From contig CASFBL010000019.1 of NCBI GenBank assembly GCA_949292775.1, forward strand, positions 1 to 47,485: a DNA stretch of 47,485 nucleotides, read 5' to 3'. The number at the start of each line of letters is the position of its first letter. Within the stretch, counting starts at the first letter, position 1. This document shows, one piece after another, positions 31,702 through 38,220 of this stretch. Made by a program: the position numbers and the translations under genes. The notes beneath the pieces are model-generated. The model had not been told where the DNA came from and did no database searches. It saw nothing but the letters and a program-made list of their open reading frames with translations. The DNA is from an uncultured Eubacteriales bacterium (GTDB taxonomy: Bacteria; Bacillota; Clostridia; Oscillospirales; Acutalibacteraceae).

Positions 31702-32358
31702 ATGGATAAAGAGCAAATTTTACAGAAGATTCAAGACTGCGGCATCGTTGCGGTCGTTCGTGCAGAATCTGTGGATAAAGCGATTCGCATTACCGATGCC
31801 TGCATCGAAGGCGGCGTGGCAGCCATTGAGCTGACCTTTACCGTGCCGCATGCAGATAAAGTTATCGAAGAGCTGGCAACCCGTTACACGCCCGACCAAA
31901 TCATTCTCGGCGCAGGCACGGTGCTTGACACAACCACCGCTCGCATCGCCATGCTTTCCGGCGCGCAGTATATCGTAAGCCCGGCTTTGGACCTCGACAC
32001 TTTGCACTTGTGCAACCGTTACAGAGTGCCGATGATGCCCGGCATTATGAGCGTGCGCGAAGGTTTGCTTGCTATGGAAAACGGCGCAGACATTCTGAAA
32101 GTATTCCCGGCTGACCTCTTTGGACCGAAAATCATTAAAGACATTCGCGGGCCGATTCCTTACGCAAAAATGATGCCCACCGGCGGTGTCAATGCAGACA
32201 ATGTCGGTGAATGGATCAAAGCCGGTGCAGTTGCCGTCGGCGCAGGTTCTTCGCTTACCGCTGGCGCAAAGACCGGTGACTATAAGCTGATTACCGAGAC
32301 CGGCAAACGCTTTGTTGCAAATATCCGTGCGGCGCGTGCCGAACTTGCGGGCAAATAA
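31702..32358 (+). CDS. eda: KDPG/KHG aldolase
   Basis: This 218-residue aldolase splits KDPG to pyruvate and glyceraldehyde 3-phosphate. The Schiff-base lysine K133 is in DILKVFPAD, and the acid/base glutamate E43 in AIELTF. Phosphate-binding GAGTVLD and MPTGGV segments are present. ACAGGAGATG precedes the ATG. It is the last step of the sugar-acid pathway encoded by the operon; the product feeds directly to pyruvate. Length is normal. Confidence 0.97.
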   Translation: MDKEQILQKIQDCGIVAVVRAESVDKAIRITDACIEGGVAAIELTFTVPHADKVIEELATRYTPDQIILGAGTVLDTTTARIAMLSGAQYIVSPALDLDTLHLCNRYRVPMMPGIMSVREGLLAMENGADILKVFPADLFGPKIIKDIRGPIPYAKMMPTGGVNADNVGEWIKAGAVAVGAGSSLTAGAKTGDYKLITETGKRFVANIRAARAELAGK

Positions 32359-32387
32359 GAGAATTATAGAATAAGGGGATAGTAAAA

Positions 32388-32960
32388 ATGGAAAAAACAG
32401 TTTTGGTTGAAACCTCCGCACGCCATGTGCATGTTACAAAAGAGACGCTGGAAACGCTGTTTGGCGCAGGTTACCAGCTCACCAAGAAAAAAGACCTTTC
32501 CCAGCCCGGGCAGTTTGCCTGCATGGAGCGTGTACAGGTCATTGGGCCGAAAGGCAGCTTCCCGGCTGTTTCCATTCTCGGGCCGGAGCGTTCGGCAGAC
32601 CAGGTGGAAATCTCTGCTTCCGACGCGAGAAGCCTCGGCATTACAGCGCCCGTGCGTGAGTCCGGTGATGTTGCCGGTTCCGGCGCATGCAAGCTCGTTG
32701 GCCCTGCCGGTGAAGTCGAACTTTCGGAAGGCGTTATTATCGCTAAAAGACACATACATATGACGCCGGAAGATGCCGAGAAATACGGCCTTTCCGACAA
32801 ACAGGTCGTTTCCGTTGAAATCAAGTCGGCGGAGCGTTCACTGGTGTTTGGCGACACCGTCGTGCGCGTCAGCCCCAACTATGCGCTTGCCATGCACATT
32901 GACACTGACGAATCCAACGCTGTTATGGCGCCTGCGGGCACACTCGGCGTGATTCTGTAA
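32388..32960 (+). CDS. pduL: PduL-type phosphate acyltransferase
   Basis: A 190-residue zinc enzyme that exchanges CoA and phosphate on an acyl group (propanoyl- or acetyl-CoA to acyl phosphate). The two histidine motifs of the family, TSARHVHVT (H13 and H15) and AKRHIHMTPEDAEKYGL, hold the di-zinc site. The N-terminal encapsulation peptide found on microcompartment PduL is absent, so it is probably cytosolic. In an operon for sugar-acid breakdown to pyruvate it could act as the phosphotransacetylase that leads to acetate and ATP; this is inference. It lies 29 bases after eda, with AAGGGG upstream. Confidence 0.93.
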   Translation: MEKTVLVETSARHVHVTKETLETLFGAGYQLTKKKDLSQPGQFACMERVQVIGPKGSFPAVSILGPERSADQVEISASDARSLGITAPVRESGDVAGSGACKLVGPAGEVELSEGVIIAKRHIHMTPEDAEKYGLSDKQVVSVEIKSAERSLVFGDTVVRVSPNYALAMHIDTDESNAVMAPAGTLGVIL

Positions 32961-32972
32961 GGGGCATTTCGC

Positions 32973-33566
32973 ATGGAGCAAAAAGCATATAAAGCAGGTT
33001 CTGCGGCTGCGATTCGTTCCGTGGTGACCTGTGGCGTGTTTGCGGCAATCACGGCTGTGGTTTCGCAGATATCTCTGCCCATTGGTCCCGTGCCGATTTC
33101 CTGCTCGTTGATTGCCGTTTATTTGGCAGGGCTTCTGTTGCCGGTCAAAACCGCTTTTATTTCACAGCTTGTCTATCTGTTGCTCGGGGCTGTGGGCGTG
33201 CCGGTGTTTGCCGGTTTTCAGTCTGGTGTTGCCCGTTTGGCGGGCCCCACGGGCGGCTATTTGGTCATCTTCCCGTTCGTTTCGCTGATTATAGCGGCGA
33301 TGATGATTATTTACGACCGCAAGCTTTCCAAAAAGCGTGCGTTTGTACGCGGTAGCTATATGGCGGCGGCGATGTTGTTGTCCTTGGTCGTGTGCTATGT
33401 GGTTGGTACGGCGTGGTACATGGTTTACGCCGGGACTTCTTTTATCGCAGCGCTCTCGCTTACGGCGTTGCCGTTCATTCCGGGCGACCTTGCAAAAATC
33501 GTGTTGTGCACGGTTTTGGCGCTCGCTTTGCGCCCGAGCGTGCAAAAAATATTGCTGCGAAAATAA
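32973..33566 (+). CDS. bioY: BioY biotin transporter substrate-binding subunit
   Basis: BioY is the membrane S-component of energy-coupling-factor biotin importers. The 197-residue protein has six hydrophobic segments. Signatures include ITAVVSQISLPIGPVPISC, the LAGPTGGYLVIFPF segment with the GPTGGY biotin-site motif, and FIPGDLAKIVLC near the C-terminus. The generic ATPase and EcfT genes are not nearby, so it uses a shared module. It is last in the hexuronate operon, 12 bases after pduL, an odd mixture unless biotin is needed for a carboxylase handling the pyruvate produced. A terminator follows. Confidence 0.95.
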   Translation: MEQKAYKAGSAAAIRSVVTCGVFAAITAVVSQISLPIGPVPISCSLIAVYLAGLLLPVKTAFISQLVYLLLGAVGVPVFAGFQSGVARLAGPTGGYLVIFPFVSLIIAAMMIIYDRKLSKKRAFVRGSYMAAAMLLSLVVCYVVGTAWYMVYAGTSFIAALSLTALPFIPGDLAKIVLCTVLALALRPSVQKILLRK

Positions 33567-33570
33567 GCAA

Positions 33571-33603
33571 AAAACAGGCGGATATTTATCCGTCTGTTTT
33601 TCT
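33571..33603 (+). terminator. Intrinsic terminator after bioY
   Basis: 13-bp stem AAAACAGGCGGAT / ATCCGTCTGTTTT (33571-33583 and 33588-33600, one G-T pair) with a 4-base loop. Confidence 0.92.
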
Positions 33604-33612
33604 TTGCCCCGA

Positions 33613-33641
33613 TTGCAAACTGCTTGAAGATGTGGTATATT
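33613..33641 (+). promoter_or_regulatory. Promoter of the secreted-protein gene
   Basis: TTGCAA at 33613-33618, 17 bases, TATATT at 33636-33641. The expected start at about 33648 leaves a very short leader (about 20 bases) that consists mostly of the purine run AAAGAAAGGGGGAG. Confidence 0.85.
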
Positions 33642-33667
33642 GAAACTAAAGAAAGGGGGAGTCCTTT

Positions 33668-34747
33668 GTGCGACTTCTGCAAAAAAGATGGTTGGCGCTT
33701 ACGCTGATGCTTCTTTTGACGGCCGGGATATTCGGCTATGTTGTGAGTGGTGTGAACGCACCCTCGGCCGCCAACACCTACCGCACATCTTTGGCGCATT
33801 CCGGCGAGGTGCTTTGGCGCGGGATTTCCGGCATTGTGCAGCGCAGCACAAATTATACCGGCTACACACCCCTTGCCGCCATTCCCGAAACTGAAAAAGG
33901 ATATGTGCCGCAAGGTTATTGTTATTGCGAAGCGGCAGACGCCTATATTATTTCCTACTACCATGACGATGAGGCCTCCATTTTGGCTATGGTGGACGCC
34001 CAAACCGGCAAACGGCTGAAAACCGTTTTGCTGCATCAAAATGACGGTACCGCGTTTACCGGGCATGCCGGCGGCGTGGCAGATGATGAAACTTATGTGT
34101 ATATCTGCGACGGAAATCAAATTTACCGCATTTCGCTTGACCGCCTGCAAGCCGCTTCTGACGGCGCGCCGGTCATGCTGACCGAGTCTGTTGTAACCGA
34201 TGTGAAGTGTTCTTACATTGCAACAGACGGCGAATATTTGTATGCCGGTGAATTTTACACCTATTATTCCGACGGGCGTTATGACACCGACCCCACGCAC
34301 CATATGCAGGTTTCCACGACCGAATTGAGCTTTGCGCGCTGCAACGCCTATACGCTTTCGGAAATCAACGATGCGTTTGCCGAAATTCCCGAAACAACGG
34401 TCACGCCGACCGCGGCATTTACCGTGCCTAACCGTGTGCAAGGCTTTGCTCGGCTTTCAGACGGGACCTTTGCCTTGAGTGTTTCCTATGGCCGCAACAC
34501 AGATTCGTGGCTTTATACATACGCCGATGTGACAAAAGAAGAACCGGCCTATTGGCTCAATTATGCCGACCGCGATGTGCCGGTCTATTCGCTTTGCAGA
34601 ACCGATATTATTTCCCGGCTCCGCCTGCCGCCGCTGTTAGAGGGCATTGATACCAAAGACGGCAAGGTGACCGGCATTTTCGAGTCCGGCGCGCAGAAAT
34701 ATAAAAACGGCAAATTTATTTTGAACAGCATTTGTGAATTTGCGTAA
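33668..34747 (+). CDS. Exported propeller-like protein of unknown function
   Basis: A 359-residue protein with an N-terminal signal or anchor segment (residues 7-26) and a soluble extracellular part. Repeated short strands of the type ADAYIISYYHDDEASILAMVD, DDETYVYICDGNQIYRISLD and GEYLYAGEFY, spaced about 40-50 residues, suggest a beta-propeller; this is a fold guess, not a recognised family. No catalytic motif is seen. The start is GTG at 33668, chosen because GGGGGAG ends seven bases before it. The gene is alone between promoter and terminator. Its ribosome-binding region is complementary over 14 bases to the small RNA candidate at 46269-46405. Confidence 0.75.
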   Translation: MRLLQKRWLALTLMLLLTAGIFGYVVSGVNAPSAANTYRTSLAHSGEVLWRGISGIVQRSTNYTGYTPLAAIPETEKGYVPQGYCYCEAADAYIISYYHDDEASILAMVDAQTGKRLKTVLLHQNDGTAFTGHAGGVADDETYVYICDGNQIYRISLDRLQAASDGAPVMLTESVVTDVKCSYIATDGEYLYAGEFYTYYSDGRYDTDPTHHMQVSTTELSFARCNAYTLSEINDAFAEIPETTVTPTAAFTVPNRVQGFARLSDGTFALSVSYGRNTDSWLYTYADVTKEEPAYWLNYADRDVPVYSLCRTDIISRLRLPPLLEGIDTKDGKVTGIFESGAQKYKNGKFILNSICEFA

Positions 34748-34761
34748 ACGGATAGCAAACC

Positions 34762-34796
34762 AACAGCGGGGAAGTGCTTTCCCCGCTGTTTTTTAA
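34762..34796 (+). terminator. Intrinsic terminator
   Basis: Perfect 12-bp stem AACAGCGGGGAA / TTCCCCGCTGTT (34762-34773 and 34779-34790) and a T-run. Confidence 0.95.
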
Positions 34797-34803
34797 TTTT
34801 TTC

Positions 34804-34832
34804 TTGACAAAAGAGGATTTCCTGTTTACAAT
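34804..34832 (+). promoter_or_regulatory. Strong promoter of the leader-peptide operon
   Basis: TTGACA at 34804-34809, 17 bases, TACAAT at 34827-34832; perfect -35 and one mismatch in the -10. It drives the leader peptide, the attenuator and the genes behind it. Confidence 0.92.
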
Positions 34833-34856
34833 AGGAAAAAATTTGGAGGTACAGCA

Positions 34857-34967
34857 ATGCAAACCCGTATCGGTTGTTTTGAAAAAATGTATAAAATGCA
34901 TTTTGTCCCGGCTAAGTATTTCGACAGCTGCGGGCTTGCTTTGTCGTACCCTGACCGTCTAAAATAG
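34857..34967 (+). CDS. Leader peptide of an attenuator (36 codons)
   Basis: A 36-codon open frame begins 25 bases after a strong promoter, with a perfect TTGGAGGT ribosome site at 34843-34850. The peptide starts MQTRIGCFEKMYK and ends YPDRLK; it has no known family. It is followed by a 15-bp terminator before the next gene, so it has the layout of the translated leaders that control resistance genes in Firmicutes by ribosome stalling. A bracketed hairpin (CGACA 34922-34926 with TGTCG 34942-34946) lies within its last third. Confidence 0.7.
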   Translation: MQTRIGCFEKMYKMHFVPAKYFDSCGLALSYPDRLK

Positions 34968-35029
34968 ATAAACACGGATAGGAATTACGCAGTGCAGGCT
35001 TTTTGAGTAAAAGCCTGCACTGCTTTTTT
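34929..35029 (+). promoter_or_regulatory. Attenuator: terminator with competing antiterminator
   Basis: The terminator is a perfect 15-bp stem, GCAGTGCAGGCTTTT at 34989-35003 and its complement at 35009-35023, a 5-base loop and six Ts. A segment inside the leader-peptide frame, TGCGGGCTT at 34929-34937, can pair with AAGCCTGCA (35011-35019) in the 3' arm, which would break the terminator. That segment is itself enclosed by a CGACA/TGTCG hairpin. Position of the translating ribosome could therefore decide read-through. Confidence 0.7.
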
Positions 35030-35052
35030 ATTATTTTCAAGGGGGAATCCAC

Positions 35053-35220
35053 ATGGAAACAAAAGCGTATTTGAAAAACGATTACCAAAGCTATGACGAA
35101 CAGGGGAGACTGCTGTCGAAACACGACCTGTGTTTAAAATACGACTTGGCAACCTGCGAGCGGCAGGACATGGTCGGCCTGTCCCACCACACTTTAGATA
35201 TTTTCAGAAAGGAAGGATAA
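35053..35220 (+). pseudogene. Collapsed SAM-dependent methyltransferase gene
   Basis: A 55-codon open frame that reads as the two ends of a class I methyltransferase joined in frame. The start METKAYLKNDYQSYDEQGRLLSKH resembles the N-terminus of such enzymes in Clostridia. The end, CERQDMVGLSHHTLDIFRKE, resembles their C-terminus. The SAM-binding core (about 200 residues) is absent, so no enzyme activity is expected. GGGGG at 35041-35045 precedes the ATG, and the stop is only two bases before the GNAT start, so the open frame may persist because it couples translation to that gene. The family assignment is from memory of similar proteins and is moderate. Confidence 0.55.
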
Positions 35221-35222
35221 AT

Positions 35223-35813
35223 ATGTTAACCCATCAAGGAACAAAAACACTGCAAACAAAGCGGCTTACTTTGCGTCGCTTTACTGTGGAGGACGCAAAC
35301 CTTATGTTTGAAAACTGGGCAAATGATACGCGCGTTACGCGGTATTTGACTTGGCCGGCGCACACTTCCCCGGTGTTTACAAAACAGCTTTTAGAAAGCT
35401 GGTGCGCAGAATATGAAAAGCCGGACTTTTACAACTGGGCAATCTGTCTTGACAACCAGCCTGTTGGCAATATCAGTGCTGTGGAAATCAGCGAGCGTGA
35501 CGAAGCCGCCGCGCTTGGCTATTGCATTGGAACGGCGTATTGGCGAAAAGGGATTATGCCGGAAGCCGTCCGGGCGGTTTGCGCTTATCTGTTTGAAGAA
35601 ATCGGCATGAACCGTATTGAAATTTCACACGCGGTAAAAAATCCCGCGTCAGGCAGAGTGGCGCAAAAATGCGGATTTACTTATGAAGGCACAAAACGCG
35701 AATTTTTTAAAACAGCAAACGGAGAATTTTTAGACATTTCCTTTCACAGTTTGCTGAAAAGCGAATGGTTTGCCACAGAAAAAGAAAAAGCAGAACAAAT
35801 CGTTTTGCGCTAA
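35223..35813 (+). CDS. GNAT family N-acetyltransferase (RimJ/RimL type)
   Basis: A 196-residue acetyltransferase. The start LQTKRLTLRRFTVEDANLMFENW is the standard N-terminus of the RimJ/RimL branch. The acetyl-CoA site is in LGYCIGTAYWRKGIMPEAVRAVCAYLF, and the family motif NPASGRVAQKCGFTYEGTKRE lies close to the end. Members modify protein N-termini or small molecules, including antibiotics. The ATG at 35223 follows GAAAGGAAGG. It is the last gene behind the leader-peptide attenuator, so it may be inducible; the inducer is unknown. Confidence 0.9.
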   Translation: MLTHQGTKTLQTKRLTLRRFTVEDANLMFENWANDTRVTRYLTWPAHTSPVFTKQLLESWCAEYEKPDFYNWAICLDNQPVGNISAVEISERDEAAALGYCIGTAYWRKGIMPEAVRAVCAYLFEEIGMNRIEISHAVKNPASGRVAQKCGFTYEGTKREFFKTANGEFLDISFHSLLKSEWFATEKEKAEQIVLR

Positions 35814-35871
35814 ATCCACAGCAGACTTACTTACAAACAAAAAACACTCAAACTTTGTGCATTTTTTCGAA

Positions 35872-35932
35872 TTGACAAGTGTTCTTTACAAGAATACAAT
35901 GGAATTGACAAAAAGAGTTGGCAAAATACAAA
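35872..35932 (+). promoter_or_regulatory. Tandem promoters with repeated GAATTGACAA boxes
   Basis: Promoter 1: TTGACA 35872-35877, 17 bases, TACAAT 35895-35900. Promoter 2: TTGACA 35905-35910, 16 bases, TACAAA 35927-35932. The -35 region is part of a 9-10-base direct repeat (GAATTGACAA) with 33-base period, three helical turns, which could also be an operator. Confidence 0.75.
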
Positions 35933-35949
35933 GAAAGGGTGTGTATTGT

Positions 35950-36465
35950 ATGGCACAAAATCGATTGGCGGAAATACGGGAATCGCTTGGGTACAGCCAA
36001 GCGCAGCTTGCCGATTTGGTCGGGGTTTCCCGGCAGACGATTAGCTCCGTTGAGCGAGGCAATGCAGATCCGTCGGTGAGCCTCGCGCTGAAAATTGCCG
36101 CTGTTTGCAACTGTTCGGTGCATGACATTTTCTTTATGGAAACCGGGGGCAATACGGCTTATTATTGTCCGCATTGCCGCGTGCTGAATGCCGTGCCGGT
36201 ATGTGAAATCTGTGGAAAAACGCGTTTACCCCCTGCAAAAGTAAACGATGCGGTGTTTTTAACGGAACTGGACTTTTTTGCCTCCGGCATTTTGGAAAGC
36301 GCATTAAACGAAAAGAAAATCCCTTATGAAAAAGACGGACTGCTCGGCAGAGGCTTTACTCTGCGTGCCGGGACAAAATTAGAGCGCTTTCGCTTTTTTG
36401 TGCCGTTCGGGGCATACAAGGTCTGCAAAGAACTTGTGGAAACGCTGTTTTCTGCAGAAGCATAA
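35950..36465 (+). CDS. XRE regulator with zinc ribbon and DUF2007-like domain
   Basis: A 171-residue regulator with three parts. Residues 1-62 are a classical XRE helix-turn-helix (RLAEIRESLGYSQAQLADLVGVSRQTISSVERGNADPSVSLALKIA). Residues 74-92 form a four-cysteine zinc knuckle (CPHC and CEIC). The C-terminal 65 residues resemble the small DUF2007 'signal transducer' fold (ESALNEKKIPYEKDG and FFVPFGAYKVCKELVETL). The combination suggests an XRE protein with its own ligand or metal sensor; the function is unknown. The ATG at 35950 is chosen because it begins the HTH and AGAAAGGGTG precedes it. Two tandem promoters with a repeated box lie upstream. Confidence 0.82.
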   Translation: MAQNRLAEIRESLGYSQAQLADLVGVSRQTISSVERGNADPSVSLALKIAAVCNCSVHDIFFMETGGNTAYYCPHCRVLNAVPVCEICGKTRLPPAKVNDAVFLTELDFFASGILESALNEKKIPYEKDGLLGRGFTLRAGTKLERFRFFVPFGAYKVCKELVETLFSAEA

Positions 36466-36471
36466 TAAAAA

Positions 36472-36495
36472 ACGGCACGGGATTTCCCGTGCCGT
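36472..36495. terminator. Terminator between convergent genes
   Basis: Perfect 11-bp stem ACGGCACGGGA / TCCCGTGCCGT. The T-run is on the left, so it mainly stops the leftward birA-like gene; it may also help end the rightward gene. Confidence 0.85.
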
Positions 36496-36510
36496 GGAAA
36501 AACAAAATTT

Positions 36511-37185
36511 TCACCGAATATGAACCACTTCGCCGGAGGTAACGATTTTTTCGCCCTCTGCGGTGTCTACGACAAGCCCGCCGTTTGGCGCAATGTCCAA
36601 CACGCGCGCGTCGTAGCTTTCTTCCGGTAAAATGACGCGCAACATCTGCCCGAGCGTCGCCGAGCAGGCTTTTAAGCGGTCGATGACCTCTTTGTTGTCT
36701 TCGGTGAGCGCGTTTGTCCGCTGAATATAACGGTCTAAATTGTGCACAAGCTCAATGCAAAGCTCATTGCGGTCAATTTCGCCTTGGTAAAATTCAGAAA
36801 TCGCGCCTGCAACACAAGCGACATCGTCCGGGAACGCGCCGGGCTGGACATTGATTCCCACGCCGACCGCCACATATTTCGGGCGGTTGTTGACATTAAC
36901 AATTTCGCACAAAATGCCGCAAAGCTTTTTGCCCTCATACAAAACATCGTTCGGCGTGACATAAATGCCCGTACCTTTCGGTGAGCAAAATGCGCGGCCG
37001 AGTCTGCCGCGCCCGGCGGTCTGGCAGTCTGCAACAATCAGTGCGCCCGCGCCCTTGCCCTCACTGCACAGCTTTTTTGCAACTGTGTTGGTGGATTCGG
37101 TCTCCGGGAAAAATTGCACCCGCCGTTTGACCTTATATTGCCGGAGCTGATAGATAAGATTTTTTTCGGTCAGTTCGCGTACCAT
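36511..37185 (-). CDS. birA: Biotin-protein ligase-like protein with internal deletion
   Basis: A 224-residue relative of BirA, which attaches biotin to carboxylases. The N-terminal catalytic motifs are intact: ETESTNTVAKKL and QTAGRGRLGR. After the strand GTGIYV the sequence jumps straight to TPNDVLYEGKKLCGILCE. In normal ligases about 40 residues lie between these points, ending in the KWPND motif whose lysine contacts biotin. Here only PND is left and the lysine is gone. The frame is kept and the C-terminal SH3-like domain is present. It has no N-terminal HTH. The ATG at 37185 follows GAGGAA; an upstream ATG pair lacks a site. It may be inactive or an assembly artefact, since the cell imports biotin (bioY). 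Confidence 0.75.
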   Translation of the reverse strand: MVRELTEKNLIYQLRQYKVKRRVQFFPETESTNTVAKKLCSEGKGAGALIVADCQTAGRGRLGRAFCSPKGTGIYVTPNDVLYEGKKLCGILCEIVNVNNRPKYVAVGVGINVQPGAFPDDVACVAGAISEFYQGEIDRNELCIELVHNLDRYIQRTNALTEDNKEVIDRLKACSATLGQMLRVILPEESYDARVLDIAPNGGLVVDTAEGEKIVTSGEVVHIR

Positions 37186-37217
37186 AAGTGTTCCTCGCAT
37201 CATTCTATACTTTTTTG

Positions 37218-37246
37218 TTGATTATTTTCCATGTTTCTTATACAAT
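37218..37246 (+). promoter_or_regulatory. Promoter of ABC exporter operon
   Basis: TTGATT at 37218-37223, 17 bases, TACAAT at 37241-37246. Confidence 0.75.
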
Positions 37247-37308
37247 AAATGCAATATGAATTATATACTATTTATGCACGGCAATCAAGTGCGGAGGTGT
37301 AAACTTTT

Positions 37309-38220
37309 ATGGAACTGAAAACCGTGGATCTATATAAGAGCTTCGGTGAAAAATCTGTTTTGCGGGGCGTTTCGTTTTCGGTAACCGGCGGGCGTGCGCT
37401 TGGTGTTTTGGGGCGCAACGGCGCCGGTAAGACCACGACCATTCGCATCATTATGCAGGTGTTTTCGCCCGACAGCGGTGAAGTGCTGCTTAACGGTCAG
37501 CCAATGACACCGGGTAAAGTCAAAATCGGCTATCTGCCTGAGGAACGCGGCATGTACCCGAAAAAGCCTGTTCTGCAACAGCTTTTGTATTTCGGCATGC
37601 TCGCGGGGCTTACCAAGCGCCAGGCGGCAGCGAACGCCGACCGGCTGCTCAAACGACTGGAAATGACTGAATACCGCGACAAACGGCTGGACACGCTCTC
37701 CAAAGGCAATCAGCAGAAAATTCAGCTCATTGCAACACTCATTGCCGACCCGGATATTATTATTTTAGACGAACCTTTTTCAGGTCTTGACCCGGTTAAC
37801 GCGATGCTCTTAAAAGATTTGGTGCGCGAGCTTATTTCGCAGGGGCGCATCGTGCTGTTTTCCAGTCACCAAATGAATTATATCGAAGAATTCTGTGACG
37901 ATATTGCCGTTTTAAACGGCGGAAAAATCGTGCTTTCCGGTGATATCAGCGAGATTAAACGCAGCTTCGACCGCCGTACCATTTTGCTTTCCGGTGAAGC
38001 ACCGCAAAAAATCAATGATTTCCTGACAGAGCAGGCCCTTCCCTTTGTGACAGCCCATGAAATCACAGACGGTAAAGTTGCTGTGACCTTGTGCTCGCCG
38101 CAGGACAAAGAGCCGCTTTACAAGGCGCTAGAACCGATTGCCGGTGCGGTGGATGCGTTCGTCGTTAAAGAGCCCACGCTCAATGAGATTTTTGTGCATT
38201 ATACGGAGGGTTCGGTATGA
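37309..38220 (+). CDS. ABC transporter ATP-binding protein (NatA-like)
   Basis: A 303-residue ATPase subunit. Walker A is GRNGAGKTTT, the signature is LSKGNQQK, Walker B is IIILDEPFSGLDP and the H-loop is FSSHQM. After residue 215 a C-terminal domain of about 85 residues (DUF4162-like) follows, as in NatA and related exporters of sodium ions or peptides. It begins with GGAGGTG upstream. The stop overlaps the start of the permease gene (ATGA), so the subunits are translated in coupled fashion. The substrate is unknown. Confidence 0.94.
   Translation: MELKTVDLYKSFGEKSVLRGVSFSVTGGRALGVLGRNGAGKTTTIRIIMQVFSPDSGEVLLNGQPMTPGKVKIGYLPEERGMYPKKPVLQQLLYFGMLAGLTKRQAAANADRLLKRLEMTEYRDKRLDTLSKGNQQKIQLIATLIADPDIIILDEPFSGLDPVNAMLLKDLVRELISQGRIVLFSSHQMNYIEEFCDDIAVLNGGKIVLSGDISEIKRSFDRRTILLSGEAPQKINDFLTEQALPFVTAHEITDGKVAVTLCSPQDKEPLYKALEPIAGAVDAFVVKEPTLNEIFVHYTEGSV

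Noticed and set aside
34989-35029. Terminator belonging to the upstream exported-protein gene
   Set aside because: That gene already has its own terminator at 34762-34796, and a new strong promoter lies between the two.
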